A stretch of DNA of 64,000 nt, from NCBI GenBank assembly GCA_025084515.1, contig JAJAGP010000424.1, forward strand, positions 1 to 64,000. The letters are read 5' to 3'. The DNA comes from Ancistrus triradiatus (lineage: Eukaryota; Chordata; Actinopteri; Siluriformes; Loricariidae). A program made the position numbers and the translations under genes. A model generated the notes under the pieces. The model made no database searches and was not told the origin of the DNA. It saw nothing but the letters and a program-made list of their open reading frames with translations. The first letter of the stretch is position 1, and the number at the start of each line of letters is the position of its first letter. Positions 1-10,529 of this stretch are shown piece after piece.

Positions 1-914
1 ATTCAGGAAAATGACGAACCCCAAAAACCAAATAAGAAGGACGGGACCCAAGTGCAGTTAGCTCCAGATGGTTTCATTGAACTGAAATTAACTTAAATAA
101 ATTAAACTAAATAAATAAATACAATTGAATAAATAACAGAAATAATGAAAGTCTCTGTGTGTGTGTGCAAAAGCAGCGAATATGCGAGCTGCATACACAA
201 AGACGTAACAGCGCCCTTGAAATAAAGAGCGGGAACGAAAGAAAAGCGGAGGGGAATCCCTCTCTGCTTGCATCAGAGCCGCGCGCACACACGCACACTC
301 AGGCTGCGCGCACACGCGCACACCCAGGCTGCGTCAGCAGCTCCACACAAGCAGAGCGGGGAGAGGGAAGAGCGGAGCCGCAGTTAGAGCGAGCAGCGCC
401 GAGAGAGCGGGAAGCAGGCAGGCGCAGAGGAGCGGGTGGAATAAGAACAGCGCAAAAAACACTTCTTCTACTCTGCCTAAGTCCCTACGAAGATTTTACC
501 TCATGCATCGCTGCATTACGGAATTGTGCGCTCCTTAGCGAGCGCAGATTGTCCGCTGAACCCTGCAAAATAATAAAAGCGACCAAACAGAACCGGAAAA
601 GAGAAGGAAGCACGGGGGCTCTGAAAAGAGCAGGGGATGAGACGTGTGAGGTCTCTAAAGCACGCTTTGCCAGCGAGTCCTTATAATAAACGCTTTAGCA
701 AGGATCGGGGCTTACGGAGCGTGCCAGGGTCGAATGATCCGCCAGCTACTGCCTGTGGCAATGCGCTTAAATAGCCAAAGGCAGCAGCTGAGGATCATTA
801 GGCAGCAATCAGCCGCTTTACTGACGAAGCGGCCGATTACAGAAGCTGCCAGGGATGTCACCGGCAAAGGTAGCTCAAAGCTACCCCTAGCGGCCAACGG
901 TGGCACCCCTGACA
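1..914 (-). repeat. LTR of copy A (3' LTR in element orientation, lacks about 17 bp at the window edge)
   Basis: Matches 3632-4534 almost base for base, with an extra segment of about 10 bp near position 180-195. It ends at tggcacccctgaca (901-914), where the two copies diverge. On the minus strand a TATA-like TATTATAAGG lies near 682-692, about 225 nt into the LTR, a plausible U3 promoter. The plus-strand frame over 159-686 is a by-product of the open composition and is not called as a gene. Confidence 0.85.
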
Positions 915-947
915 GTAACCCCCCCAAGGGGCGGCGCCCCGACGCCC

Positions 948-2267
948 CTAAGCGCATACCATCGCGCCTATGGCTTGCCGGACACGCTCGGGATTGAGCG
1001 TCTGGCAAACGGGGGGGCCCTGGTAAGCAGGGCAACCCCCCAACAAGGGACCGAACGGAACGGGAGGGCAGGTTACGGCAGATCTGGCCCCCGTTTCAGG
1101 CTTAGGGACCAGACCGGCGGCTCTAAGGCCCAGACGGGCCACTGGCGACCGAGGGGCGAAAGCCAGCTCCCCCGAGGCGGAGGCCAGCGGTTCAGGCGAG
1201 GAGCTGGTCGCCAACGGCCCCGGGACAAGACCTGTCGGCTGGGAGGCGAAGCCCGGCATTGCTGGCGCCTCAGTGGTTGAGCTCCACAACCCAGAGACGG
1301 AGCTCGGCACTGGTGGAGAAGGAGCCAGAACCGACCCGCTGAGACCGACAAAAAGGACCGGGGCCAGGGACCTGGCCAGCCGCATTAATGCCAAGGGCCT
1401 CAGAGAAAGAGACAACAGAGGTGACCAAGGCGGAGCGGGGGTCGGCCCCAGCAACCGAGACGCAGGGAGCGCTGGGCTCTTGAGCACGGGGTCTGACGGC
1501 CCCGGTGCGGAGTTTAGGTGCGCAATAGGCTTTTGTGCGGGGCCAGGCGGCGCAAAACGCCCAGACGTGGAGCTTCCTTGCTCAGACGCGGGGCTAACAG
1601 ACGCAGCGGAACCAGGTACAGGGCCAGCGGGCGCTAACCACTGAAGCACGGGGTCTGACTGCCCACGTGCGGAGTTTAAATGCGCAACGGGCTCCTGTAC
1701 GGGGCCAGGCGGCGCAAAATGCCCAGGCGTTGAGCTTCCTTGCTCAGACGCGGGACTTACGGGCGCGGCGGGCCCAGGCACAGGTCTATGAGGCGCAAAA
1801 CTCTCAAGCACGGGGTCTAAATGCCCAAGGGCAGAGTCAGCATACGTGGTCAGGCCAGGTTCAGGACCAAGAGGCGCTGATTGCTGGGTCACTGACCTTG
1901 ACAGTATCAAGGCGGGCTGGACCTCAGGGGATGGTCTTAAGGCGGGCTCGGTCTCAGGGACCATAATGAACCTCTTCCTGGCCTGGAGGAGACGAAACTC
2001 CGCCTTCAAGGCCAGGTCATACAGCTCGTGGATTGAGGAAGGCGGTTCGAGTTGATCAAGCTCGTTCTGCACTTCCTAGTTGAGAGCCAGAGTGAAGTGG
2101 GTCATGAGGGCCCGATCATTGAACCCAGAGGGACCGGCTAGGGTATTGAACTCCCCCAAAAACTCCAGAACAAACCTGGGACCTTGTCTGAGATCGAGGA
2201 TCCCAGGGGGCCTTGGAGGAGTCACCTGCAAAACGAGGGGTCCTCTCGATGCGGAGAATTGGATCAC
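948..2267 (-). pseudogene. Second Gag-like capsid module (CA2) with proline-rich repeat tail
   Basis: In one minus-strand frame from 2267 down to 948, broken only by a TAG at about 2073-2075, there is a second, divergent capsid-like segment: FVLEFLGEFNTLAGPSG, a LALN motif, then IHELYDLALKAEFRLLQARK. It parallels CA1 element by element (FxxLA, GLN/ALN, xxELxxLAxxAExRL) but differs at most positions, so it is not a recent tandem copy. It is followed by about 300 residues of proline-rich sequence built on a 54-residue unit (APPGPVPGPAAxVSPASEQ-like). Having two CA-like units in one element is unusual; decay or recombination between two related elements could also explain it. Confidence 0.5.
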
Positions 2268-2269
2268 GT

Positions 2270-2950
2270 GACCGGGGCGCAGGCATCGAAGCGAAAGTTC
2301 GTGGCACAGGTAGCGGTCTGCGTGATCGAGGCGCAGGGGTCGGCGGCAACGACCGGTGCGCTAAACACCCAGGCGTGGAGCTGTCTTGCTCAGACGCGGG
2401 GGTAGGTGGCGCAATGGGCTCCCGTACGGGGCCAGGCGGCGCTATATGCCTCTCCGTGGAGCTGTATGGCTCAGACACGGGGCTTGTGTGCACGGCGGGC
2501 CCAGGTACAGGCCCAGGGGGCGCCATACGCTCAGGCACGGGGTCTGACTGCCCTGGTGTGGAGCTTGAAAGCGCAGCGAGCCCAGGTTCACCACTGGGGA
2601 GCGCTGTGTGCTCACTCTTCCAGTTAGAGCATTCAGTGCGCCTGTGAACGGGGCTAGGCGGTGCTGTAAGCCTCTCCATGGAGCCTTTGTGCTCGAACAC
2701 GGGGCTTAAAGGCGCATAAGGTTTCTGTACGGGGCCAGGCGGCGCGAACTGCCACACCGTGGAGTCTTCGTGCTCAAACACGGGGCTTGTGTGCGCGGCG
2801 GGCCCAGGTACAGACCTAGGGGGCGCTATACGCTCAGGCACGGGGTCAGACTGCCCTGGTGCGGAGCTTGAAAGCGCGTCAAGCCCAGGTTCACCACTGG
2901 GGGGCGCAGTGCGCTCACTCTTCCAGCTTGAGCGTGTAATACGCTGGTGA
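2270..2950 (-). repeat. Proline-rich coding repeat between CA1 and CA2
   Basis: Minus-strand frames over this stretch (main one 2841-2116) read as degenerate repeats of APPGPVPGPA..TSPV.E..SST. A DNA unit containing a GGGTCTGACTGCCCTGGT-like core recurs at about 2536 and, with one change (GGGTCAGACTGCCCTGGT), about 300 bp later at about 2836. These are related to, but longer-spaced than, the 160-162-bp units at about 1488, 1648 and 1809. The plus-strand frames here are shadows of this repeat. Confidence 0.6.
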
Positions 2951-2966
2951 ACGGGGCTAGGTGGCG

Positions 2967-3633
2967 CTATAGACCGTAAAGGATGCTATCCGCCCTCTTT
3001 CTCGCACGCTGATTGAGGCGGGTCTCCGCCAATCTGGCCAGCTCGATCAGGTGGTCAAAGGAAGAGGCGGGTGGAAGGAAGCACAGCTCAATGTCCACAT
3101 CAAAATTGAGCCCTGATCTAAAGGGCTCCATGAGGACCGGTCCCTGCAGGCCGCTCTGTGCGGCCAGGGTACGAAATTCAGCCACATATTCCTGTACCTC
3201 CCGAAAGCCTTGCGTAATATCAAGCATATCAATAGGTTCGGGGTCAGGAATAAGTGGCTGAGAGTCAAAACAGGCTATGCCGCACTGTAGTCCTGTTTGA
3301 CCCCTAGAAGAACGCCGGCGGCGACGACGGCGTGGGCTGGGCGATTTGGGAGGGCCAAGATATAAAAAATCCTCACCATGAGAATAGGGACCGTTCTCAG
3401 CTTCCGGGAAGGGCGAAATCCTCAGCCTGAGGATAAGAGGAGTCCTCAGCTTCAGGATAGAAAAAATCATCAGTGACATGGCCAGTGTCACTGAACTGCT
3501 CCCAAAAAGCCAGCCGTGACCCGGGTAGCAAAAGCCGCCATCTATGGCGTCTGGGGACCTCCATATCAGAGGTCCCGGAGCTAACGCTGGGTCCCCTGGC
3601 TGGGCGGATCATTCTGTTACGGGGGTGCGCCAT
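2967..3633 (-). pseudogene. Gag-like protein, first capsid module (CA1), frameshifted
   Basis: The frame opens at ATG 3633 with MAHPRNRMIRPARGPS, continues to 3397, and is then picked up in another frame over 3491-2967, so at least one frameshift separates the N-terminus from the capsid part. The second piece has an arginine-rich segment and then a Ty3-Gag-like capsid helix region with VQEYVAEFRTLAAQSGL, a SGLN motif and an ASSFDHLIELARLAETRL helix, which is where Ty3/Gypsy Gag CA domains show YxxxFxxLA...GLN...L..LI..A. No CCHC zinc knuckle is visible. A close relative is encoded by copy B at 6147-7192. Assignment to Ty3-type Gag rests on motif pattern only. Confidence 0.65.
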
Positions 3634-4534
3634 TCAGGAAAATGACGAACCCCAAAAACCAAATAAGAAGGACGGGACCCAAGTGCAGTTAGCTCCAGAT
3701 GGTTTCATTGAACTGAAATTAACTTAAATAAATTAAACTAAATAAATAAATACAATTGAATAAATAACAGAAATAATGAAAGTCTCTGTGTGTGTGTGCA
3801 AAAGCAGCGAATAATACACAGAGACGTAACAGCGCCCTTGAAATAAAGAGTGGGAACGAAAGAAAAGCGGAGGGGAATCCCTCTCTGCTTGCGTCAGAGC
3901 CGCGCGCACACACGCACACTCAGGCTGCGCGCACACGCGCACACCCAGGCTGCGTCAGCAGCTCCACACAAGCAGAGCAGGGAGAGGGAAGAGCGAGCCG
4001 CAGTTAGAGCGAGCAGCGCCGGGAGAGCGGGAAGCAGGCAGGCACAGAGGAGCGGGTGGAATAAAAACAGCGCAAAAAACACTTCTTCTACTCTGCCTAA
4101 GTCTTTACGAAGATTTGACCTCATGCATCGCTGCATTACAGAATCGTGCGCTCCTTAGTGAGCGCAGATTGTCTGCTGAACCCTGCAAAATAATAAAAGC
4201 GACCAAACAGAACCGGAAAAGAGAAGTAAGCGCAGGGGCTCTGAAAAGAGCAGGGGATGAGACGTATGAGGTCTCTAAAGCACGCTTTGCCAGCGAGTCC
4301 TTATAATAAACGCCTTAGCAAGGATCGGGGCTTACGGAGCGTGCCAGGGTCGAATGATCCGCCAGCTACTGCCTGTGGCAATGCGCTTAAATAGCCAAAG
4401 GCAGCAGCTGAGGATCATTAGGCTGCAATCAGCCGCTTTACTGACGAGGCGGCCGATTACAGAAGCTGCCAGGGATGTCACCGGCAAAGGTAGCTCAAAG
4501 CTACCCCTAGCGGCCAACGGTGGCACCCCTGACA
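3615..4534 (-). repeat. LTR of copy A (5' LTR in element orientation, complete)
   Basis: A 920-bp LTR with plus-strand ends TGTTACGGG and CCCCTGACA. The start is supported by the same TGTTACGG boundary at 7177 and 22350 in related copies. A minus-strand TATA-like TATTATAAGG lies at 4299-4308. The presumed gag start (ATG at 3633-3631) falls inside the last bases of the LTR, as it also does in copy B. I do not see a standard TGG-starting primer binding site directly after the LTR. Confidence 0.85.
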
Positions 4535-5604
4535 AGATGTACAATATTTGACAAAGATATAAATTTGATAGCTGTCACCTTTGTATTCGAGATTCCTGGC
4601 TTACAGAAACCTGTGATGGATGCTCAGTGGCTCGATCTACTATAGTGGCCAACACTACGACAGCCTCCATCAACATATCCTCCACACTGAAAGATACAGG
4701 TCTAGCGAACATTCAGCACATCATTAAGTTTCTGTTCAAACTCATTATAGTATTAAAATAATGAAAATAAATTACACAAGCAACATGGATCTATAATTTT
4801 TTTTTTTTTACATAAAATAATGTGCCTACTTTCCTGAAGCACCAAAATTGACAGAAACTGAAAGCCCATATGTCTCAGCAAATGCCAGCAAACCCTACAA
4901 AGCAAGTGTATGTTAACTAACCTGTATGTTTCTGTTGTCCGTTTTGTTTGTTTGTTTTTCACCTTTTTAACCAACATTTTCTTGGTCAATGTCATCGGGG
5001 GCTCTGGCGCCTATCTCTTGGACAGGATGCCAGTCCATCATTGGTCAGTTAGGAGTCCTGCAATGATTCCCCCGAATGGCCTTTCTTCCTTCAGACATAG
5101 CCAATGCTTTGCATGTGATATGTTGTCGGTATCAAGTAAGAAATAACCTGTACTACATCAGCAGTGTACAATATGTATCCATTATTAACATGCAGAACTA
5201 AATAGAGAGCATCACCCCTTAGAAAAGTCACAGACACTGTGTTATTCAGTACTGTAACTCAAACTGACAGGTTAGTGGTCCTGCAAGGTAGCTGAACCAA
5301 GCCACCTTTGCTACTGCATACAGGCGCCGACATAAACAATGTAGTCTGCAGAGCCACTACCCAGAACAGCTGGTCCAAACTCGTCTTTTGATTACTAACA
5401 CAATCCAGTCTGAGCTACTGAAATTAATGTCAAGGGTTATAAGACCATGGACAGTAATGAACTATGGTCTATGAGTAACTTTTGGACTACCAGTATAGTT
5501 ATTGTTTGTAGCTCTTAGCTATTCCAGAATCTTTGCATTTTGATTCTGTGCTGTACTTTTACAAATGTTTCCCATTCACTTCACCGTATGATCTTGCGCG
5601 ATAA
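4535..5604. other. rad9b intronic and exonic sequence between the two LTR elements
   Basis: Besides exons 4579-4701 and 4830-4894, this stretch is unique-looking AT-rich DNA. Around 4999-5045 a short piece (ggacaggatgccagtccatc) resembles a dispersed fish repeat. A T-run lies at 4799-4809. Nothing else is recognised in 5050-5600. Confidence 0.5.
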
Positions 5605-6146
5605 AAACAGCGTGTTGGAGTGGAATGATCCAACACCTACTTCCACTGGCGAGGTTCTTAAATAGCCAAAGGAAGCAGGTGAGGATCATTAGCAGTAATC
5701 AGCCAACTTACTGACGAGGCGGCCAATTACAGAAGCTGCCAGGGATCCCACCGGCAAAGGTAGCTCAATGCTACCCCTAGCGTCAAAAGGTGGCACCCCT
5801 GACAGTACCCCCCCCAAGGGGCAGCGTCCTGACGCCCCTAAGTACATACCATCACGCCTCTGGCTTGCCGGACACACTCGGGATTAAGCGTCTGGCGAAT
5901 GGGGAGGCCCTGGTAGGCAGGGCAAATCCCCAACAAGGGACTGAACGGGATGGAAGGGCAGGTTACGGCAGGTCCTATGCCTACAGGGGGCTAAGTGACC
6001 CACACACTGGTCTCGGAGACCACACTAAGGGCAGCTAGCTGAGGAACAGGACTCAGCAGCTCAAATTACTGGGGCGCGGGGATCGGGACCATTGATCGCT
6101 GCGCAGGAATCGTTTTTTGTGACCAGGACGTGGGGATTATGACCAT

Positions 6147-7192
6147 TCATCGCGCCACAGGAATAGGTCTCTGTGACCGTAGTGCGAGGATCAGAACCAA
6201 CGATCGCGGCACAGGAATGGGTCTTTGTGACCGGGGCGCGGGGATCAGGACGAACAATCGCGGCGCAGGAAGCGGTATAAGGGACCGAGGCACAGGGGTC
6301 GGCGGAAAAGACCGGTATGCAAAATACCCAGGCTTGGAGCTTTCTCGCTCAGACGCGGGGCTAGGAAGTGCAATGGGCTCCTGTACGGGGCTGGGCGGCG
6401 CCAAATGAATCTCCGTGGAGCTCAACTGCTCTAAGACGGGGCTTGAGTGCGTGGCAAGCCCAGAAGCAGGGCTAGGGGGCGCCGAACGCTCAGGCATGGG
6501 GTCTGACTGCCCTGGTGCGGAGCGTGAGAGCGCGGCGAGCCCAGGTTCACCACCAGAGGGCGCTAAGTGCTCATCCATGGAGCTTGTCAACTCAGCACGC
6601 TTGTGAATGGGGCTAGGCGGCGCTATATACCCCGGCATGGGACCGGGTGGACTCGAGCCGTTAAGAATACAGCTCGCCCTCCTCGCATGTTGATCGAGGC
6701 GGACCTCCGCCAACCTGGCCAGCTCAACCAGGTGGTCAAAGGAAGAGGCGGGTGGGAGGAAGCACAGCTCGATGTCCACATCATAATTCAGCCCCGATCT
6801 GAAGGGGTCCATGAGGGACGGTCCATGCAAGCCGCTCTGTGCGGCTACGGTGCTGAATTCAGCCACATACTCCTGCACCCCCCGGAAACCTTGAGTGACT
6901 TCAAATACACTAATTGGTTCGGGGTCAGGAGCAAGTGGCTGAGGGTCAAACCTATCTGAGCCCTGGAAGAACGCCAGCGGTTACGATGGCGAGAGCTGGG
7001 CCATCTGGGAGGGTCAGGATAGAAAAAATCCTCAGCGACTTGGCCACAGATGCTGAGGGGTCCCCCAAATGCCAGCCGTGACCCGGGTAGTGAAACCCGC
7101 CGTCTGCGGCATTTGGGGACCTCCAAACTGGAGGTCCAGGAGCTAACGTTGGGTACCCTGGCTGGTTGGATCATTCTGTTACGGTTCGCCAT
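6147..7192 (-). pseudogene. Gag-like protein of copy B, frameshifted
   Basis: It begins at ATG 7192 (MANRNRMIQPARVPNVSS), matching the N-terminus of the copy A protein. The frame shifts near 6850-6880, after which a second frame carries YVAEFSTVAAQSGL, RSGLNYDVDIELC and SFDHLVELARLAEVRL, then a proline-rich tail with PRSLIPLPAPR-type repeats that runs to 6147. Only one capsid module is present, against two in copy A. No pol-like frame follows in the remaining 340 bp before the LTR. Confidence 0.65.
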
Positions 7193-8359
7193 AATGTTAG
7201 AAGAAAAATCAGAAATGACGAACCGTATTAACCAAAATATAAAGGGTTTGGGACGCAAGTGCAGTTAGCTCCAGATGGTAGTAGTGAACTGAAATAAAAC
7301 AAAGAAATGAAACAATAAATAATAAAATACAAATAAATGAGAAACTAAATAAAAAAAGTCACCTGAGGGGCTGGGGAACGAACCCAGGTCGTCTGCGTCA
7401 GTGATCAGTGGTTTAACCAATCGCACCACCGGACCACTGAGGTTAAACCAAAGAAATAACCAAACAAAAGCCAATCTTCTGTGTGTGTGAGGGAAACCTC
7501 ACATACACACACACTGACATGACCCAGCGCGAGTGAGCCGGAGAATGGAAAGGGGGCAGAGCAAAGGCTCCGGTTTTTTTGAATGAACTAAAATGAAATA
7601 AAATAAATAAAACATTAATTAGTAAAACACAAAAGAATAAATGACAAAGAAAAGGTGAGACTCTGTGTGTGTGACAGTGAAAGTGCTGAATCTGCAATGA
7701 GACACACACACAGAGCTCAGCAGTCGCGCTTCAGAGCGAGGGGAGGAGAGAGCGGAGGGGGGACAACTCCCCCACGGCTCGTCTGAGCTGCCGTGCAGAG
7801 GGGGGCGTGGCAGGCCAACGCTACTCAGCGCGTAGCGTTGGGAAGTGCGATGGTGGAAGTGGATAGTGAAGGGGGCGAAAATAAAAATAAAACAAGTGTT
7901 TCAAAAGCTCTCCATACACTATCTATGGCCCTACGACGGTTTACCTCATGCTTCACAGCGCTACGAAATCTAAAGCTCCTTTGCAAGCTCAGATTGTCCG
8001 CTAAAACCCTACAAAAGAAATAAAACGAAACGGAAAGAGATAAGGAAGCGCCGCGCTCTATAACAGAGCGGGGGAGATGGGTGAGGTCTCAGAAAACACG
8101 CAAAAACAGCCAAAAGCGATCGTTATTTAAATAAAAGCCGTAGTGACTATCGGGGGCATAAACAGCGTGTTGGAGTGGAATAATCCAACACCTACTTCCA
8201 CTGGCGAGGTCCTTAAATAGCCAAAGGAAGCAGGTGAGGATCATTAGCAGTAATCAGCCAACTTACTGACGAGGCGGCCAATTACAGAAGCTGCCAGGGA
8301 TCCCACCGGCAAAGGTAGCTCAATGCTACCCCTAGCGTCAAAAGGTGGCACCCCTGACA
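7177..8359 (-). repeat. Complete LTR of copy B (1183 bp)
   Basis: Ends TGTTACGG and CCCTGACA match the LTR ends of copy A. The right third (about 8158-8359) repeats the truncated left LTR at 5605-5804. It is longer than the copy A LTR, partly because it carries the tRNA-like module at 7365-7436 and a second TG/CA-rich stretch (7480-7720). Confidence 0.8.
7365..7436 (-). other. tRNA-like module inside the LTR of copy B
   Basis: On the minus strand a T arm with a perfect 5-bp stem and 7-nt loop (CTGGG-TTCGTTC-CCCAG, 7371-7387) is preceded at tRNA-like spacing by an A-box-like TGGTGCGATTGG (7417-7428). The GGTTCGTTCC stretch fits a pol III B box. The anticodon arm is not clean and the acceptor stem is weak, so this is tRNA-derived rather than a functional tRNA. 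A diverged homologous module sits in the LTR at 22350-23412. Confidence 0.55.
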
Positions 8360-8410
8360 GTACCCCCCCCCCAAGGGGCAGCGTCCTGACGCCCCTAAGT
8401 ACATACCATC

Positions 8411-9070
8411 CTTGACAATATTAACATTAGCCAATGTGAGAGAGGCCTTCAGTTGTTTAGAAGTTACCCTGGGGTTCTTTGTGATCTCGCCAACTATTAC
8501 AGGCCTTGCTCTTGGAGTGATCTCTGTTGGTCGACCAATCCTGGGGAGGGTAACAATGGTCTTGAATTTCCTAAATTTATACACAATCTGTCTGACTGTA
8601 GATTGGTGGAGTCCAAACTCTTTAGAGATGGTTTTGTAACCTTTTCCAGCCTGTTGAGCATCAACAACTCTTTTTCTCAGGTCCTCAGAAATCTCCTTTG
8701 TTCGTGGCATGATATACTTCCACAAACATGTGTTGTGAAGAGCAGACTTTGACAGATCCTTTTTCTTTAAATAAAACAGGGTGCCCACTCACACCTGATT
8801 GTCATCCCATTGATGGAAAACACCTAACTCATCTTGAAATTAACTGCTAATCCTAGAGGTTCACAGATTTTTGCTACTCGCTAATATGTAATATTGGATC
8901 ATTTTCCTCGATAAATAACTGATCAAGTATAATATTTTTGTCTTATTTGTTTAACTGGGTTCTCTTTAGCTACTTTTAGGGCTTGAGTGAAAATCTGATG
9001 ATGTTTTAGGTCATATTTATGCAGAAATATAGAAAATTCTAAAGGGTTTACAAACTTGCAAGCACCACTG
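8411..9070 (-). mobile_element. Tc1/mariner element, family A, truncated
   Basis: It contains the terminal repeat (ending at ...aagcaccactg, 9070, then TA) and the N-terminal paired-like helix-turn-helix part of a transposase on the minus strand (KEISEDLRKRVVDAQQAG, SKEFGLHQSTVRQIVYKFR, GRPTEITPRA). The catalytic part is missing. The junction at 8411 with LTR-element interior is a deletion or recombination breakpoint. Confidence 0.85.
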
Positions 9071-9214
9071 TACATGCTAATTCAAATAATTAATACCTAA
9101 TAATCTTGAACCACTGCTTATTTTTAATGTATTCCTTATCCAATTGCCCAAATCCTTTAAATGCATGATTATTAAAGCTTTGATTTAAAAAAAATAATCT
9201 TGACTCTAGCATGC

Positions 9215-9550
9215 TGTCATTTTCCTCTACAAGATTTTAGAAAAAGCAGTATACCATCAGCTTTGTGATAACCTCCACTGTACCAGAATTTAAAAAACAA
9301 TCTGTTAGAATTTAGGCCCCATGACAGTGCCGAAACAGCATTAATTATGGTACGTAATGAAAAAAAGTGATGTAAGGTGTTCACAGGGGTCAGTGATGGG
9401 TCCTCTGTTATTTTCACTGTATTAATACTCTGTTATTTGCCCTATTGCTTCAATTTTTTTCCTCCTGGTTCCTCCTGGTTCAGTTATTCTTAATCAGGAA
9501 ATTAGTTTCCACTGCTATACAGATGGACGAAATGTAACTGTGCAGAGCTC
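9215..9550 (+). mobile_element. L2-type LINE fragment, decayed
   Basis: It parallels 12465-12870 of the larger L2 copy (ttagaaaaagc, ggccccat.acagt.c.gaaacagcattaatta, tgggtcctctgt, cagttattctta), covering part of the RT region with internal deletions and stops. It is flanked on the left by unique sequence and on the right by rad9b exon 9671-9777. Confidence 0.65.
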
Positions 9551-10529
9551 AGTTACGCCTACAGGAATGGGTGCCAGAGCCACCCACAAATCTGACCAGG
9601 AAACGTGGGATTAAAATGTGACAAAAAATTATTCTAGGTTGGAAGCTCTGAATGATCTCTTGGTTCTTGCCCGCAGTTCTTTGAGACAGAAGGTTATGTC
9701 TGAGTCGACTCCAACCTGGAAGCACTCAAACTCATCAGGATGTAGAGACATCTCTGTGTACATACTTCTGATGCGATCTGTAACCAAATGATCCAAATTA
9801 GAAATGAAAAAACGATTTTGTAAACCACTGGTGTAACAATGTTGTTACACTGTTTTACCTTACAGGCTATGATACTACAATATCACTGTATTCAGAGCCA
9901 CTGCAGCACATGAAACATCTCAAAAACATTTCTAACATCCTTACCACTGTCTTCTTCAAAATTATTCAGTTTCATCCTCATGGCTGATATGGACAGTGTG
10001 ATTTCCTCTTGTGACACAGGGAAGTGCATAATAATGTCATTGAGAAATCTATGGAAGTACAACAGGCCCTCGTGTAAGCAAAGAATATGCAATATGCATA
10101 TACTGTGTATTATTATGAAACAAAATTACACATGGCAATCTCTAAGAAATATTTATGTGTTAATAATAAAAGTATGTAAAGCATCCATGGAGAATGGGTA
10201 ATTTGCTATAAGCTTACTTTGGATGTGCTTTTAATATGTTGGGACAGAGATGAGCTGGAAAAACTACTTGTAGAGCTTCACACTCTTCATACATCAAGTT
10301 ATGCATCTTAGTTATTCCTACATCGTAACACATAAGTTAACTCACACATACAGTATATCCTCTGCATTGTATTGTGAACATTTATGCTTATGAGTAGTAC
10401 TTTGGTGAGGTAAAATTGGGATAAGTTTTGGGTAAACATCTCTCTACAGATTTTAATAGTAGCATGTTTCCAGTCTTTGTCCTGCCCGTTGGTCCTTTCA
10501 CATATAATGCCTGCAATTTAACCATTCTT

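Larger units (their letters stand above)
1..4534 (-). mobile_element. Ty3-like non-autonomous LTR retrotransposon, copy A (left edge cut by the window)
   Basis: Positions 1-914 and 3632-4534 are near-identical direct repeats (about 20-25 substitutions and one indel of about 10 bp by eye), so they are the two LTRs. The internal part is 915-3614. Orientation is minus: the Gag-like frames run that way, and a G-rich polypurine-like stretch sits on the minus strand just before the LTR at 914. The LTR has TG...CA ends (minus strand TGTCAGGGG ... CGTAACA). The 2.7-kb interior encodes two capsid-like modules and proline-rich repeats; I see no protease, reverse transcriptase or integrase. It is therefore non-autonomous or decayed. 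It sits in an intron of the rad9b relic, 45 bp beyond the donor of exon 4579-4701. The target duplication cannot be checked because the left end is outside. Confidence 0.85.
5605..8410 (-). mobile_element. Ty3-like non-autonomous LTR element, copy B (LTR fragment, interior, LTR, second interior fragment)
   Basis: The stretch at about 5605-5804 recurs at about 8158-8359 nearly unchanged, giving a truncated left LTR and a complete right LTR (7177-8359). The interior (5805-7176) is closely similar to copy A from the LTR edge inward (for example 5812-5970 against 922-1080) and encodes one Gag-like module. Interior sequence starts again after the right LTR (8360-8410), as in a tandem array sharing LTRs, before it is cut by a Tc1 fragment. 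Orientation is minus, like copy A. The element lies in the rad9b intron between exons 9671-9777 and 4830-4894. Confidence 0.8.

Noticed and set aside
159..686. 175-codon plus-strand frame in the left LTR, and the similar frame at 22722-23237
   Set aside because: They lie in LTR sequence, are low-complexity or CpG-rich, have no domain, and their counterpart in the right LTR is broken.
1273..2647. Several plus-strand frames of 70-144 codons
   Set aside because: They are complements of the minus-strand proline-rich Gag repeats.
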